Shown one piece after another: positions 15,191-23,948 of a stretch of 25,247 nt of DNA. The notes below the pieces were generated by a model. The model did not search any database and was not told where the DNA came from. It saw only the letters and a list, made by a program, of their open reading frames with translations. The DNA is taken from NCBI GenBank assembly GCA_031385325.1, contig JANNBJ010000081.1, positions 1-25,247 of the forward strand, read 5' to 3'. This stretch comes from SYFY01 sp031385325 (GTDB lineage: Bacteria; Pseudomonadota; Gammaproteobacteria; Pseudomonadales; Azotimanducaceae). How positions within the stretch are numbered: the first letter of the stretch is position 1; each line of letters opens with the position of its first letter. The translations under genes and the position numbers were made by a program.

Positions 15191-17893
15191 TCATTCTAGC
15201 GGAGTCTCGGGGTCTGTCGAGAGCAGTAGTCGCCATCGATAGATCAAATCCAGCGCTTCTCGAGGCGAAAGGGTGTCCGGACTGATATTCGCCAGCTCGT
15301 CGCGGATAACCAGGGCATTTTCGGTTTCACGTTGATTGGACGGGTCCGATGCAGATTCGGATGGCGATGGCGCAAACAAGTCGCCTTGCGGCTGAGGTCT
15401 GGGTCTCGCCTTGCGCTCAAGTTCGGCCAGATGTTCCCGGGCACGTCTGACCACCGCGGCTGGAACCCCCGCAAGCTTGGCAACCTGCACGCCATAACTC
15501 TGGCTGGCCGGTCCCGGCAGGACGTTGTGCAGCAGCACGATGTCGCCACGATGCTCCGTCGCCGCGAGATGCACGTTGGCCACACCATCGGTCTCAGCTG
15601 CCAACGCCGTGAGTTCGAAGTAGTGTGTTGCAAACAGGGTGAGTGCACGAATGCGATCAGCCAGATAGCGCGCCGCAGCCCAGGCGATGGCCAACCCGTC
15701 GTAGGTGCTTGTACCGCGGCCCACTTCGTCGAGCAACACCAGGCTTTGCTCGGTGGCATGGTTGAGGATGTTGGCCGTTTCGATCATCTCGACCATGAAG
15801 GTCGATCGCCCCTCAGAAAGATCGTCTGCCGCGCCGATGCGCGTGTGAATGCGATCGATTGGTCCTAGTCGTGCGGTTACCGCGGGCACATGGCTGCCAG
15901 CGTAGGCAAGGATTGCGATCAGCGCCGACTGGCGCATGAACGTCGACTTGCCACCCATGTTCGGCCCGGTGATCACGAGTATTCTGCGATCCGGCCCGAG
16001 AACGAGATCGTTGCGGATAAACGGAGAACGCAACTTTGAGGCAACCACCGGATGCCAGCCATCATGAATTTCCAGCCCTGGCAGTGTTGAAAAGGTCGGC
16101 TCGGACAGCCCGAGGGCCGAGGAACGCTCGGCAAAACACGCCAGCACGTCGAGACTCGCCAGGGTATGTGCGGCCTGACGGAGTCTGACCTGTTGCTGTG
16201 CAAGATCGTCGATCAGCATGGCATACAGACTTTTTTCGCGGCCGAGTGCACGCGCTCTGGCGGTCAGCGCCTGGTCTTCGAAAGCTTTCAATTCGGGAAC
16301 GATGTATCGCTCGGCGTTTTTCAGTGTCTGACGACGAATGTAGTCAGCAGGAGGCGCGATGCTGGTGCGGCCCAGTTCGATGTAATAACCGTGGATGCGG
16401 TTATAGCCGACCTTCAGGGAAGTTATGCCCGTTCGATCGCGCTCTCGTTGTTCGAGTGCCTGGAGCCAGTGACCCGCGTCGTCGTTCAGGCTGCGGAGTT
16501 GATCCAGCTCGGTATCGAAGCCAGGCGCAATGGCCCCACCCTCACGAATGGTGGCTGGTGGATTTTCGATGATGGCCTTCGAAAGGAGTGCAGCTTCTGC
16601 CGAACAATCAGGTGTCTGGGCGCGTAGTTGCTGAAGCAGTGGGCTATCGATGCCAGCGATACTGCTCAGCACCTCTGGCAACAGCGACAGACTGATCGCC
16701 AATCGAGCCAGATCGCGGGGGCTCGCCGAACGCAGGCTGATACGCGTAATAATTCTCTCCATGTCGCCGCAACGCTTCAGCACACGGCGGAGTTCCTCTG
16801 GATTATTGGCGAGCAACGACGAGACTGCGTGTTGTCGCAAGCGTGCGCTGTCCTGTGAACGGAGCGGCTGGGTCAACCAGTTACGCAGCAGGCGGCGACC
16901 CATTGCGGTACGCGTGGTATCCCACAGGGAAAACAGTGTGTTGGTCGTGCTGCCATCACCTCGAGAGTCAACTTCCAGATTGCGGCGGGAGTTGCTGTCG
17001 ATGAGCAGGTAGTCAGAGTCCAGCACACGTCGGCAACTATCGATCTGAATGGTACGTCCAGCGTGTGCGTGTTCCGCATAACGTATGGCCATGACCGCCG
17101 CATCGATTGCGGGTGAGTGTGGATCGAGATTGAGCGTGCCGAGATCTGTCCAGGCCAAGGCTCGCAAGAGAGCGTCGGCCGATGAATCCTGAACACCCGG
17201 TGACGTTTCTGCCATCGGCGTATCGAACAATCGCAGCGGCGTGTCATTCAGCTGCCCGCCGATACGGTCAAGCAATCCCGATGTCGACACCAGTACTTCG
17301 CTGATGTCGTGGCGTCGCAGTGGCGCTATAAGATCACCACTGCCTGGCAGTTCAATGACTTCGAGAGCACTGCGCGAGAGGTTCAGCAGGGCGATCCCTA
17401 TGGTCGCGGCATTGACATGTACCGCCGCCAGAACGCTGTCACTCTGTTCGCCGAGCAGTGCCTCTTCCACCAGCGTGCCGGGAGTAACAATCCGCTGCAC
17501 ACGTCGCTCGACCGGTCCACGGCTGGTTTCCGGATCACCGATCTGTTCGCAGATGGCGATGCGTTCGCCGAGTTTGACCAGGCGAGACAGATAACCGTCC
17601 ACTGCATGATATGGCACACCACACATGGGTATGGGTTGGCCGGCGGAGTGACCGCGGGAAGTCAGTGTGATATCGAGAAGGTCGGCGGCGCGCCTGGCAT
17701 CGTCGAAGAACAGTTCATAGAAGTCCCCCATTCGATAGAACAGCAGACTGTCGGGATGCTCGGCCTTCAGCCCAAGATATTGCCGCATCATGGGCGTGTG
17801 GTCTGCAGTATCGGCTGGCGTGGTTTGAGCCGAGATGATGGGTGGCACGGTAATGTTTGCGGCGGAGTAACGAAGGGCGTGGGAGATTTGCAC
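15191..17893 (-). CDS. mutS: DNA mismatch repair protein MutS
   Basis: Recognises mismatches and small loops and recruits MutL through an ATP-driven clamp. The mismatch-recognition motif FYRMGDFYELF gives Phe58 and Glu60 (E. coli Phe36, Glu38). The ATPase has Walker A GPNMGGKST, Walker B VLLDEVGRGTSTYDG and the THYFELT segment. Near the C-terminus, QGDLF (836-840) resembles a beta-clamp-binding peptide. The GTG at 17893 gives 900 residues with a 22-residue offset at the N-terminus relative to E. coli (853). GTG 17848 would give 885; no ATG lies between and neither has a good Shine-Dalgarno, so the start is uncertain. It diverges from recA; cinA, which I recall beside recA in related genomes, is absent. 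Confidence 0.96.
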   Translation of the reverse strand: MQISHALRYSAANITVPPIISAQTTPADTADHTPMMRQYLGLKAEHPDSLLFYRMGDFYELFFDDARRAADLLDITLTSRGHSAGQPIPMCGVPYHAVDGYLSRLVKLGERIAICEQIGDPETSRGPVERRVQRIVTPGTLVEEALLGEQSDSVLAAVHVNAATIGIALLNLSRSALEVIELPGSGDLIAPLRRHDISEVLVSTSGLLDRIGGQLNDTPLRLFDTPMAETSPGVQDSSADALLRALAWTDLGTLNLDPHSPAIDAAVMAIRYAEHAHAGRTIQIDSCRRVLDSDYLLIDSNSRRNLEVDSRGDGSTTNTLFSLWDTTRTAMGRRLLRNWLTQPLRSQDSARLRQHAVSSLLANNPEELRRVLKRCGDMERIITRISLRSASPRDLARLAISLSLLPEVLSSIAGIDSPLLQQLRAQTPDCSAEAALLSKAIIENPPATIREGGAIAPGFDTELDQLRSLNDDAGHWLQALEQRERDRTGITSLKVGYNRIHGYYIELGRTSIAPPADYIRRQTLKNAERYIVPELKAFEDQALTARARALGREKSLYAMLIDDLAQQQVRLRQAAHTLASLDVLACFAERSSALGLSEPTFSTLPGLEIHDGWHPVVASKLRSPFIRNDLVLGPDRRILVITGPNMGGKSTFMRQSALIAILAYAGSHVPAVTARLGPIDRIHTRIGAADDLSEGRSTFMVEMIETANILNHATEQSLVLLDEVGRGTSTYDGLAIAWAAARYLADRIRALTLFATHYFELTALAAETDGVANVHLAATEHRGDIVLLHNVLPGPASQSYGVQVAKLAGVPAAVVRRAREHLAELERKARPRPQPQGDLFAPSPSESASDPSNQRETENALVIRDELANISPDTLSPREALDLIYRWRLLLSTDPETPLE

Positions 17894-17934
17894 GGAAGGC
17901 TGTGCGATTCAACCACCGGAACGCTTTTAGGGGC

Positions 17935-17962
17935 TTGCCAACGCGCACTGTTCGAATATACA
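17935..17962 (+). promoter_or_regulatory. recA promoter
   Basis: TTGCCA (17935-17940) and TATACA (17957-17962) are separated by 16 nt, a strong sigma-70 match. The -10 lies inside the LexA box, the expected arrangement for SOS repression. Initiation would be near 17969, leaving a leader of about 135 nt before recA. Confidence 0.75.
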
Positions 17963-17965
17963 GTA
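17946..17965 (+). promoter_or_regulatory. LexA (SOS) box of recA
   Basis: CTGT (17948-17951), eight bases TCGAATAT, then ACAG (17960-17963): an exact CTGT-N8-ACAG gammaproteobacterial LexA operator with matching TA on the right flank. It covers the recA -10 element. It is the only such site I noticed, and lies between divergent mutS and recA. Confidence 0.85.
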
Positions 17966-18026
17966 CTTTCAACAGTGACGCAGCGAGCGGGTTCCCCCGA
18001 TGCGAACGTTACCGAATCAACCGGAT

Positions 18027-18043
18027 TTCGAGCAAAGCTCGAA
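18027..18043 (+). other. Hairpin in the recA leader
   Basis: TTCGAGC (18027-18033) and GCTCGAA (18037-18043) pair perfectly around an AAA loop, with a further GAT/ATC after a one-base bulge. It lies in the untranslated leader about 60 nt before the recA start. No T-run follows. Confidence 0.45.
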
Positions 18044-18103
18044 TCACCCTAACGACAAACCAGCTGCACCGAATTGATACGCAGCTTCACGACAGGATCA
18101 ACC

Positions 18104-19276
18104 ATGAGCCGCACGCCAGCAGACAGAGCTTCCCAGGACATGAACGATATGGAAGGAACGGGCAAGGACAGCTATTCAAAGGAGCGGGTCAGCAAAGACA
18201 ACAAACGCACGGCTTCCTCAAAGGATGGCGCGGACGATGCGCATCGTGAACGTGCATTGACCGCGGCGCTGGCACAGATCGAGCGACAGTTCGGCAAGGG
18301 CTCGATGATGCGTATGGGAGCTCGCGAACATGTGGCCATTCCATCAATTTCTACTGGTTCGTTAGGGCTGGATGTGGCGCTGGGCATCGGTGGCCTGCCA
18401 CGTGGACGAATCGTTGAAATCTACGGGCCGGAGTCATCGGGAAAAACCACGCTTACGCTACAGGTGATCGCTGAAGCCCAACGTATCGGTGGCACCTGTG
18501 CCTTCATCGACGCTGAACACGCGCTTGATCCTGAATACGCAGAAAAGCTCGGCGTGAATATTGGTGATCTGCTGGTCTCGCAGCCTGATACCGGCGAACA
18601 AGCGCTGGAAATCTGCGACATGATCGTCCGCTCCGGGGCCGTGGATGTGGTGGTGATCGACTCGGTGGCAGCGCTGACGCCGAAAGCCGAAATTGAAGGG
18701 GAAATGGGTGACTCGCACGTTGGACTTCAGGCACGTCTGATGAGTCAGGCACTGCGCAAGATGACAGGCAGCATCAAGCAGTCGAATACCCTGGTAATCT
18801 TCATCAACCAGATCCGGATGAAAATCGGCGTGATGTTTGGTTCGCCGGAGACCACAACCGGTGGCAACGCCCTCAAGTTCTACGCCTCTGTTAGGCTGGA
18901 CATTCGTCGAATTGGCGCCGTCAAGGAAGGCGAAGAGGTGGTAGGTAACGAAACCCGGGTGAAAGTGGTGAAAAACAAGGTCGCACCACCATTCCGTCAA
19001 ACCGAATTCCAGATTCTCTACGGTTCGGGCATCAACCGTATGGGAGAGATCCTGGATATCGGTGCACAGCAGGGCATCATCGAAAAGTCCGGTGCCTGGT
19101 ATACCTATCAGGAAGATCGGATTGGTCAGGGACGCAAGAATGCAGGGGATTTCCTCGCTGAACATCCCGACATGTGCAAGGAAATCGAAACGAAGATCCG
19201 CATGGCGCTGTTGCCTCGAACCCAGCCGCTTGCGGATGACGTGGTTGTTCCCGAGCCTGCTGGCGATACTCTGTAG
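18104..19276 (+). CDS. recA: Recombinase RecA, with an N-terminal extension
   Basis: ATP-dependent strand-exchange protein and SOS co-protease. The core is canonical: Walker A GPESSGKT at 108-115 (E. coli 66-73), Walker B VVVIDSVAAL, and the L2 region with NQIRMKIGVMFGSPETT. ATG 18104 has AGGA 6 nt upstream and gives 390 residues. The normal N-terminal helix (ERALTAALAQIERQFGKG) begins only at about residue 49, so about 42 residues of Lys/Asp/Ser-rich, probably disordered sequence precede it. In-frame ATGs at 18140 and 18149 would shorten but not remove the extension and lack a properly spaced Shine-Dalgarno. The C-terminus is about 5 residues shorter than in E. coli. recX follows 14 nt later. 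Confidence 0.97.
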   Translation: MSRTPADRASQDMNDMEGTGKDSYSKERVSKDNKRTASSKDGADDAHRERALTAALAQIERQFGKGSMMRMGAREHVAIPSISTGSLGLDVALGIGGLPRGRIVEIYGPESSGKTTLTLQVIAEAQRIGGTCAFIDAEHALDPEYAEKLGVNIGDLLVSQPDTGEQALEICDMIVRSGAVDVVVIDSVAALTPKAEIEGEMGDSHVGLQARLMSQALRKMTGSIKQSNTLVIFINQIRMKIGVMFGSPETTTGGNALKFYASVRLDIRRIGAVKEGEEVVGNETRVKVVKNKVAPPFRQTEFQILYGSGINRMGEILDIGAQQGIIEKSGAWYTYQEDRIGQGRKNAGDFLAEHPDMCKEIETKIRMALLPRTQPLADDVVVPEPAGDTL

Positions 19277-19286
19277 CCGTCGCACA

Positions 19287-19304
19287 CGCCATGGCGCCTT
19301 TTTT
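19287..19304 (+). terminator. Possible weak terminator or attenuator between recA and recX
   Basis: The 10-nt palindrome CGCCATGGCG (19287-19296) is followed by CC and a run of six T (19299-19304), 10 nt after the recA stop. The stem could be at most 3-4 bp, which is short. Reduced read-through into recX is known in E. coli, so the position is suggestive only. Confidence 0.25.
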
Positions 19305-19854
19305 GCGATTGCTCAAACATCGCCAGCTCAGCTCCGGATTTCAGGAGTCAGCGGAGTTGGACCCATCCGGCAATTCTGCGGATGAGGTGAGTGACGCTGA
19401 GAATCAGCAGAAGGCAATGAGCGAAGCACGTCGGCTGGCGCTGCAGTTGCTGGCCCAGCGAGAGTTCACTTTCAGTGAACTCGTGGATCGGTTGGAGACC
19501 AAAGGGTGCACCCGACTCGTGAGTCAGCGAGTTGTGCAACAGCTTCAGGAAGATGGTCTGCAGTCGGATGAACGGTTCGCTGAAGTCTTTGCTCGCAGTC
19601 GAATGGCGCGGGGTCACGGGCCGATGCTGCTACGAGCCGAGATGCGCGCGCGAGGTTTGAGCGACACCCTGACTGACGACTACGCCACCCATCCACATGC
19701 GTACTGGATCAAGCTGGCTACAGCCGCGTTGCAAAAACGCTTTCATGAAGCACCAACCAATCGGGATGAATGGGCCAAACAAGCCCGCTTTCTGGCTCGA
19801 CGTGGATTTTCAGCGGATCTGATCTATTCAGCCCTGGGTGATCAGCAGAGCTGA
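19291..19854 (+). CDS. recX: Regulatory protein RecX
   Basis: Small helical protein that binds RecA filaments and inhibits strand exchange and co-protease activity. Tandem three-helix repeats are visible: ARRLALQLLAQREFTFSEL, VVQQLQEDGLQSDERFAEVF (including the DERFAE motif), and a C-terminal AKQARFLARRGFSADLIYSAL. ATG 19291 gives 187 residues (E. coli 166); the first 42 are not family-like. An internal ATG at 19417, preceded closely by AGAAGG, would give 145 residues and may be the real start. It directly follows recA, the usual arrangement. The ATG at 19291 sits in a short palindrome followed by six T. Confidence 0.92.
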   Translation: MAPFLRLLKHRQLSSGFQESAELDPSGNSADEVSDAENQQKAMSEARRLALQLLAQREFTFSELVDRLETKGCTRLVSQRVVQQLQEDGLQSDERFAEVFARSRMARGHGPMLLRAEMRARGLSDTLTDDYATHPHAYWIKLATAALQKRFHEAPTNRDEWAKQARFLARRGFSADLIYSALGDQQS

Positions 19855-19951
19855 GCCTCGATAGCAGGGACCAACAGCAATCCCCAGCAGGTTCATGCGC
19901 TGTACCGAATCATTGGTTTGCCTCGCTCGAGTGACAGACGTGTCATGGACG

Positions 19952-19980
19952 CGGACATCGCCTCGACAGGTGATTATACT
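19952..19980 (+). promoter_or_regulatory. Candidate alaS promoter
   Basis: CGGACA (19952-19957; GACA matches) and TATACT (19975-19980; 5 of 6) are 17 nt apart. Initiation would be near 19987, about 20 nt before the ATG. An inverted repeat TGACA-GACG-TGTCA (19932-19945) lies just upstream and CGCA/TGCG (19983-19986 with 19993-19996) spans the expected start site. Confidence 0.55.
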
Positions 19981-20007
19981 TTCGCACTTTTTTGCGCTGG
20001 GACGATT

Positions 20008-22635
20008 ATGGACGCCGGGGAAATCAGGCAAGCCTACCTGGATTTTTTTGCAAGCAGAGGGCACACCATTGTGCCGTCGTCTGGTCTTGTTCCGTACAAC
20101 GATCCCACGCTGCTGTTCACCAATTCCGGCATGGTCCAGTTCAAGGACGCTCTGCTCGGAAGAGAAGATCCTGGCTATCGTCGGGCAACTTCGGCACAGC
20201 GTTGTGTGCGCGCCGGTGGCAAGCACAACGATCTGGAAAACGTCGGCTACACCGCCCGGCACCACACATTCTTTGAAATGCTGGGGAACTTCAGCTTTGG
20301 TGACTACTTCAAGACCGAGACCATTCATTGGGCATGGGAATTTGTAACGTCTGTACTCCAGATTCCGAAGGACAAACTCTGGGTGACAGTACATCCGACG
20401 GATGACGAGAGCCGAGCGATCTGGAGAGATCAGATCGGTGTGGCGGTAGATCGGATCGTCGATATCGAGGGAAATTTCTGGACCATGGGCGATACCGGCC
20501 CGTGTGGGCCGTGCACTGAGATCTTCTACGATCACGGACCTGAAGTGGCCGGTGGGCCACCTGGTTCACCCGATGAAGACGGCGATCGCTACATCGAATT
20601 CTGGAACCTCGTCTTCCCTCAGTTTGATCGCTCGCTGGATGGCACGCTCAGTCCGCTCCCGCAGCGCGGCGTTGATACCGGAATGGGATTGGAGCGAGTC
20701 GCTGCAATTCTTCAACACGTCCACAGCAACTATGAGATCGACGGGTTCCGACGGATCATGCGCGCGGTTGGTGCTGCCGCCGGAATTTCCGATGACGATC
20801 TCCTGCTCGCCAATCCGTCGATCAGAGTCATTGCTGACCACATTCGGTCCAGCGCATTTCTCATCGCTGATGGCGTGTACCCGGGTAACGAAGATCGCTC
20901 GTACGTGCTGCGCCGGATCATTCGTCGGGGTTTGCGCCACGGCCATAAACTTGGGATCTCGCAGATCTTTTTCCATCGTATCGTCAAGTCGCTAGTAGAC
21001 GAGATGGGCATGGCCTATCCGGTCCTGCGGGAAAAGCAGCAGGAAATTCAGGAAGTTCTGCAGCGCGAGGAACTGAAGTTTGCCGAGACTCTCGCGCAGG
21101 GTATGGGCTTGCTGAACCGGGCAATCGAGAGTCTGTCGTCTCGCGAAATTCCGGGCGATGTGGTTTTCAAACTCTATGACACTTTTGGTTTTCCGGCGGA
21201 CCTCACTGCAGACGTCGCGCGTGAACGAGACCTCACCGTCGATATGGCCGGTTTTGAAGCAGCCATGGAAGAGCAGCGAATTCGTGGGCGGGCTGCAGCA
21301 CGCTTCAGCGCCAATTTGGGGCAGGTGGTCCACACGTCAGGGAAGGTCACGTTTGAAGGGTACAGTCATCTCGAACATGACGGGCTCGTTCAATCGGTCT
21401 ATTCCAGCGAAGGTGGCGTCGTCGGTGGCCTGACCATGGGTGAAGAGGGTGTTGTAGTACTCGACCGAACACCTTTTTACGCTGAGTCCGGCGGCCAGGT
21501 TGGCGACACCGGCAAGTTGCAGTCGGAGAGTTTTGAGTTTGAAATCAGCGATACACAACAAGCTGGCGAACAGTTTCTGCATATTGGTCGCGTCACACGA
21601 GGAGCCATCAAACCGGGTATCCAGGTGAAGGCCAGTGTTGACGTCGACAGACGACAGAACATTCGTCGTAATCACTCGGCGACACACCTGATGCACGCTG
21701 CGCTGAGAGAAGTACTCGGACCTCACGTCCAGCAAAAAGGCTCGCTGGTTGATGCTCAGCGCCTGCGCTTTGACTTCTCGCAACCCGGTCCTGTATCAGC
21801 GAAGGAACTGGCGCGCATCGAAACCATCGTCAACACGCAGATCAGACGCAATGACAGCGTTACCACTGAAATCCTTGACTACGAAGCTGCCGTCAAGCGC
21901 GGTGCCATGGCGTTGTTCGGCGAAAAGTACGGTGATCGGGTCAGAGTGCTGACGATGAACGAGGGGTTCTCCGTTGAGCTATGCGGAGGAACACACGTGT
22001 CTCGATGTGGAGACATCGGATTGTTCAAGATCGTGACGGAGGCTGGCGTCGCAGCGGGTGTACGACGTATTGAAGCCATTACCGGAGCGGCGGCGGTTGC
22101 GCACGTCCTCGATCAGGAACGATCGCTCCAGGAGTTGGCCGACTTGTTGAAAGCACCGGTTTCTGAACTCACGGAAAAATTGGCCGTGCTGCTGGCTGAA
22201 CAGCGGCGTCTACAAAAAGAGACGACGGAACTTGGCCAGAAGATTGCCGCATCCGGTGGCGCGGATCTCGCGGGTTCTGCCATCGATGCGGGTGATGGCG
22301 TCATGGTGGTGTCCGCGCGCATTGAGGGTGGCGCCTCCGCATTGATGCCAACGCTCGATACTCTGAGGAGTAGATTCGGTAGAGGCGTAGTGATCCTGGC
22401 CGCCGTTGAAGACGGCAAGGTGAATCTCGTGGCAGCCGTCAGCAAGGACCTGTTGTCCAGAGTCAAGGCAGGTGATCTGGTGAACCTCGTTGGCAAGGTG
22501 GTGGGTGCCAAGGGAGGTGGCAGGCCGGAGCTTGCACGTGCTGGCGGCGGCGATCGTCCTGAAGCGCTGAACGAAGCGCTGCAACTCGTTCTGCCCTACA
22601 TGCAGAAGTTGATTTCCAGTGGAGAAGGCACATGA
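20008..22635 (+). CDS. alaS: Alanine-tRNA ligase
   Basis: Class II synthetase that charges tRNA-Ala and edits misacylated Ser and Gly. With ATG 20008 it has 875 residues (E. coli 876). The catalytic domain starts EIRQAYLDFFASRGH and has NDPTLLFTNSGMVQFKD and RHHTFFEMLGNFSFGDYF. The editing domain has the zinc motifs HSATH (His556, His560) and CGGTH (Cys659, His663). The C-terminal DHHA1/C-Ala region ends with the glycine-rich GAKGGGRPELARAGGG. The open frame reaches 19918, but those residues lack family support and include the promoter; GGGA lies 5 nt before ATG 20008. It overlaps lysC by 4 nt. Confidence 0.98.
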   Translation: MDAGEIRQAYLDFFASRGHTIVPSSGLVPYNDPTLLFTNSGMVQFKDALLGREDPGYRRATSAQRCVRAGGKHNDLENVGYTARHHTFFEMLGNFSFGDYFKTETIHWAWEFVTSVLQIPKDKLWVTVHPTDDESRAIWRDQIGVAVDRIVDIEGNFWTMGDTGPCGPCTEIFYDHGPEVAGGPPGSPDEDGDRYIEFWNLVFPQFDRSLDGTLSPLPQRGVDTGMGLERVAAILQHVHSNYEIDGFRRIMRAVGAAAGISDDDLLLANPSIRVIADHIRSSAFLIADGVYPGNEDRSYVLRRIIRRGLRHGHKLGISQIFFHRIVKSLVDEMGMAYPVLREKQQEIQEVLQREELKFAETLAQGMGLLNRAIESLSSREIPGDVVFKLYDTFGFPADLTADVARERDLTVDMAGFEAAMEEQRIRGRAAARFSANLGQVVHTSGKVTFEGYSHLEHDGLVQSVYSSEGGVVGGLTMGEEGVVVLDRTPFYAESGGQVGDTGKLQSESFEFEISDTQQAGEQFLHIGRVTRGAIKPGIQVKASVDVDRRQNIRRNHSATHLMHAALREVLGPHVQQKGSLVDAQRLRFDFSQPGPVSAKELARIETIVNTQIRRNDSVTTEILDYEAAVKRGAMALFGEKYGDRVRVLTMNEGFSVELCGGTHVSRCGDIGLFKIVTEAGVAAGVRRIEAITGAAAVAHVLDQERSLQELADLLKAPVSELTEKLAVLLAEQRRLQKETTELGQKIAASGGADLAGSAIDAGDGVMVVSARIEGGASALMPTLDTLRSRFGRGVVILAAVEDGKVNLVAAVSKDLLSRVKAGDLVNLVGKVVGAKGGGRPELARAGGGDRPEALNEALQLVLPYMQKLISSGEGT

Positions 22636-23849
22636 GCCTCATTGTGCAGAAGTATGGTGGCACAAGCGTAGGTGACCTCGAACGAATCAGGCATGTCGCC
22701 GAACGGGTGCAACGTTACAGAGATCAAGGCCATCAAGTCGTCGTGGTGGTATCCGCGATGAGTGGTGAGACGAATCGACTCGATGCCATGGGCAAGGAAC
22801 TCGTGAGTCGTCCGGACACCAGAGAGATGGATGTCCTGTTGGCTGCGGGTGAGCAGGTCAGCATTGCATTGTTGGCCATGGCGTTGATCGCCCGAGGGAT
22901 TCCCGCTCGCTCATTTCTGGGTTTCCAGATTCCGCTGCGTACTGATCTTGCCTTTGGACGTGCTCGCATCCAGGAAATCAACACGGATGTGCTACGAGCC
23001 ACGGTCGAAGAGGGGCTGGTTCCGGTAATCGCCGGTTTTCAGGGAATTGCAGAGGATGGTTCGGTGACCACACTCGGTCGTGGTGGATCAGACACCAGTG
23101 CCGTTGCGATCGCCGCTGCATTGAAAGCCGATGAGTGCGAAATCTGCACAGACGTTGACGGTGTCTATACTGCTGATCCGCGAGTTGAACCCCATGCTCG
23201 TCGTCTGGACACCATCACTTTTGAAGAGATGCTTGAACTGGCCAGTCTCGGCTCAAAGGTCCTGCATCCTCGCTCCGTTGAATTTGCCGGCAAGTATCAG
23301 GTTCCACTTCGCGTGTTATCTACCTTTGTCGAAGAAGGCGGCACGCTCATCACGATGGAGAAAGAAACCATGGAACAACCTCTCGTATCCGGAATAGCGC
23401 ACACTCGCGACGAAGCCAAGATCACCATCGCAGGGGTCCCCGATGTGCCGGGAGTTGCGTCGAAAATTCTCGGGCCGATCAGTGCAGCGGCCATCGAAGT
23501 CGACATGATCGTTCAGAACACGGGCGCTGATGGATTGACCGATTTCACCTTCACGGTAAAACGTGGTGACTATACCCGGGCGCTGGAACTGTTGACCCCA
23601 GTCAAGGAGGCGCTCAAGGCGCGCAGTCTTGCTGGTGATGATTCGATCGCCAAGGTGTCGGTGGTTGGCGTGGGTATGCGTTCCCACTCAGGGGTGGCAA
23701 CCCGGGTGTTTGATGCGTTGGCTGCTGAAAATATCAATATCCAGATGATCTCCACGTCAGAGATCAAGATCTCGGTGGTCGTCGCCGAACGCTATATGGA
23801 ATTGGCGGTCAGAGCCGTACATGCTGAATTCGGGCTCAGCAAGGCATGA
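22632..23849 (+). CDS. lysC: Aspartate kinase (monofunctional, two ACT domains)
   Basis: Phosphorylates aspartate, the first step toward lysine, threonine, methionine and diaminopimelate. The 405-residue protein has an N-terminal kinase domain starting VQKYGGTSVGD (5-15), with GRGGSDTSAVAIAAAL and CEICTDVDGVYTADPR. Two C-terminal ACT domains (about 265-400), which bind allosteric amino acids, include AKITIAGVPDVPGVASKI and VSVVGVGMRSHSGVATRVF. There is no homoserine dehydrogenase domain, so it is not a ThrA type. The ATG overlaps the alaS stop (ATGA) and has GGAG upstream. alaS-lysC-csrA is the pseudomonad order. An internal start at 23370 could produce a separate beta subunit. Confidence 0.96.
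   Translation: MSLIVQKYGGTSVGDLERIRHVAERVQRYRDQGHQVVVVVSAMSGETNRLDAMGKELVSRPDTREMDVLLAAGEQVSIALLAMALIARGIPARSFLGFQIPLRTDLAFGRARIQEINTDVLRATVEEGLVPVIAGFQGIAEDGSVTTLGRGGSDTSAVAIAAALKADECEICTDVDGVYTADPRVEPHARRLDTITFEEMLELASLGSKVLHPRSVEFAGKYQVPLRVLSTFVEEGGTLITMEKETMEQPLVSGIAHTRDEAKITIAGVPDVPGVASKILGPISAAAIEVDMIVQNTGADGLTDFTFTVKRGDYTRALELLTPVKEALKARSLAGDDSIAKVSVVGVGMRSHSGVATRVFDALAAENINIQMISTSEIKISVVVAERYMELAVRAVHAEFGLSKA
23357..23372 (+). other. Probable internal translation start for a LysC beta subunit
   Basis: GGAG (23357-23360) lies 9 nt before the in-frame ATG at 23370 (codon 247). Initiation would give a 159-residue protein of the two ACT domains starting MEQPLVSGIAHTRDEAKI. This is where internally initiated beta subunits of Bacillus and Corynebacterium type aspartokinases begin. 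Inferred from motif and position only. Confidence 0.45.
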
Positions 23850-23948
23850 GCCAAGGCGCCCGCACTTGCAGGCTGCTTTACCTCTAAATGGCAGCAAAGT
23901 AGGCTTGTATTGGTCGTTGGCACACCACCTTTGTCCTTCTGGATCGAG

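Noticed and set aside
17309..18052. 247-codon plus-strand frame opposite mutS and running into the recA leader
   Set aside because: It covers the mutS N-terminal half in antisense and the recA promoter and LexA box; no family pattern.
23920..23940. Possible sigma-54 promoter (TTGGCAC followed by TTTGT) before csrA
   Set aside because: The distance from the GG to the second element is 2-3 nt too long and the GC of the -12 element is missing.
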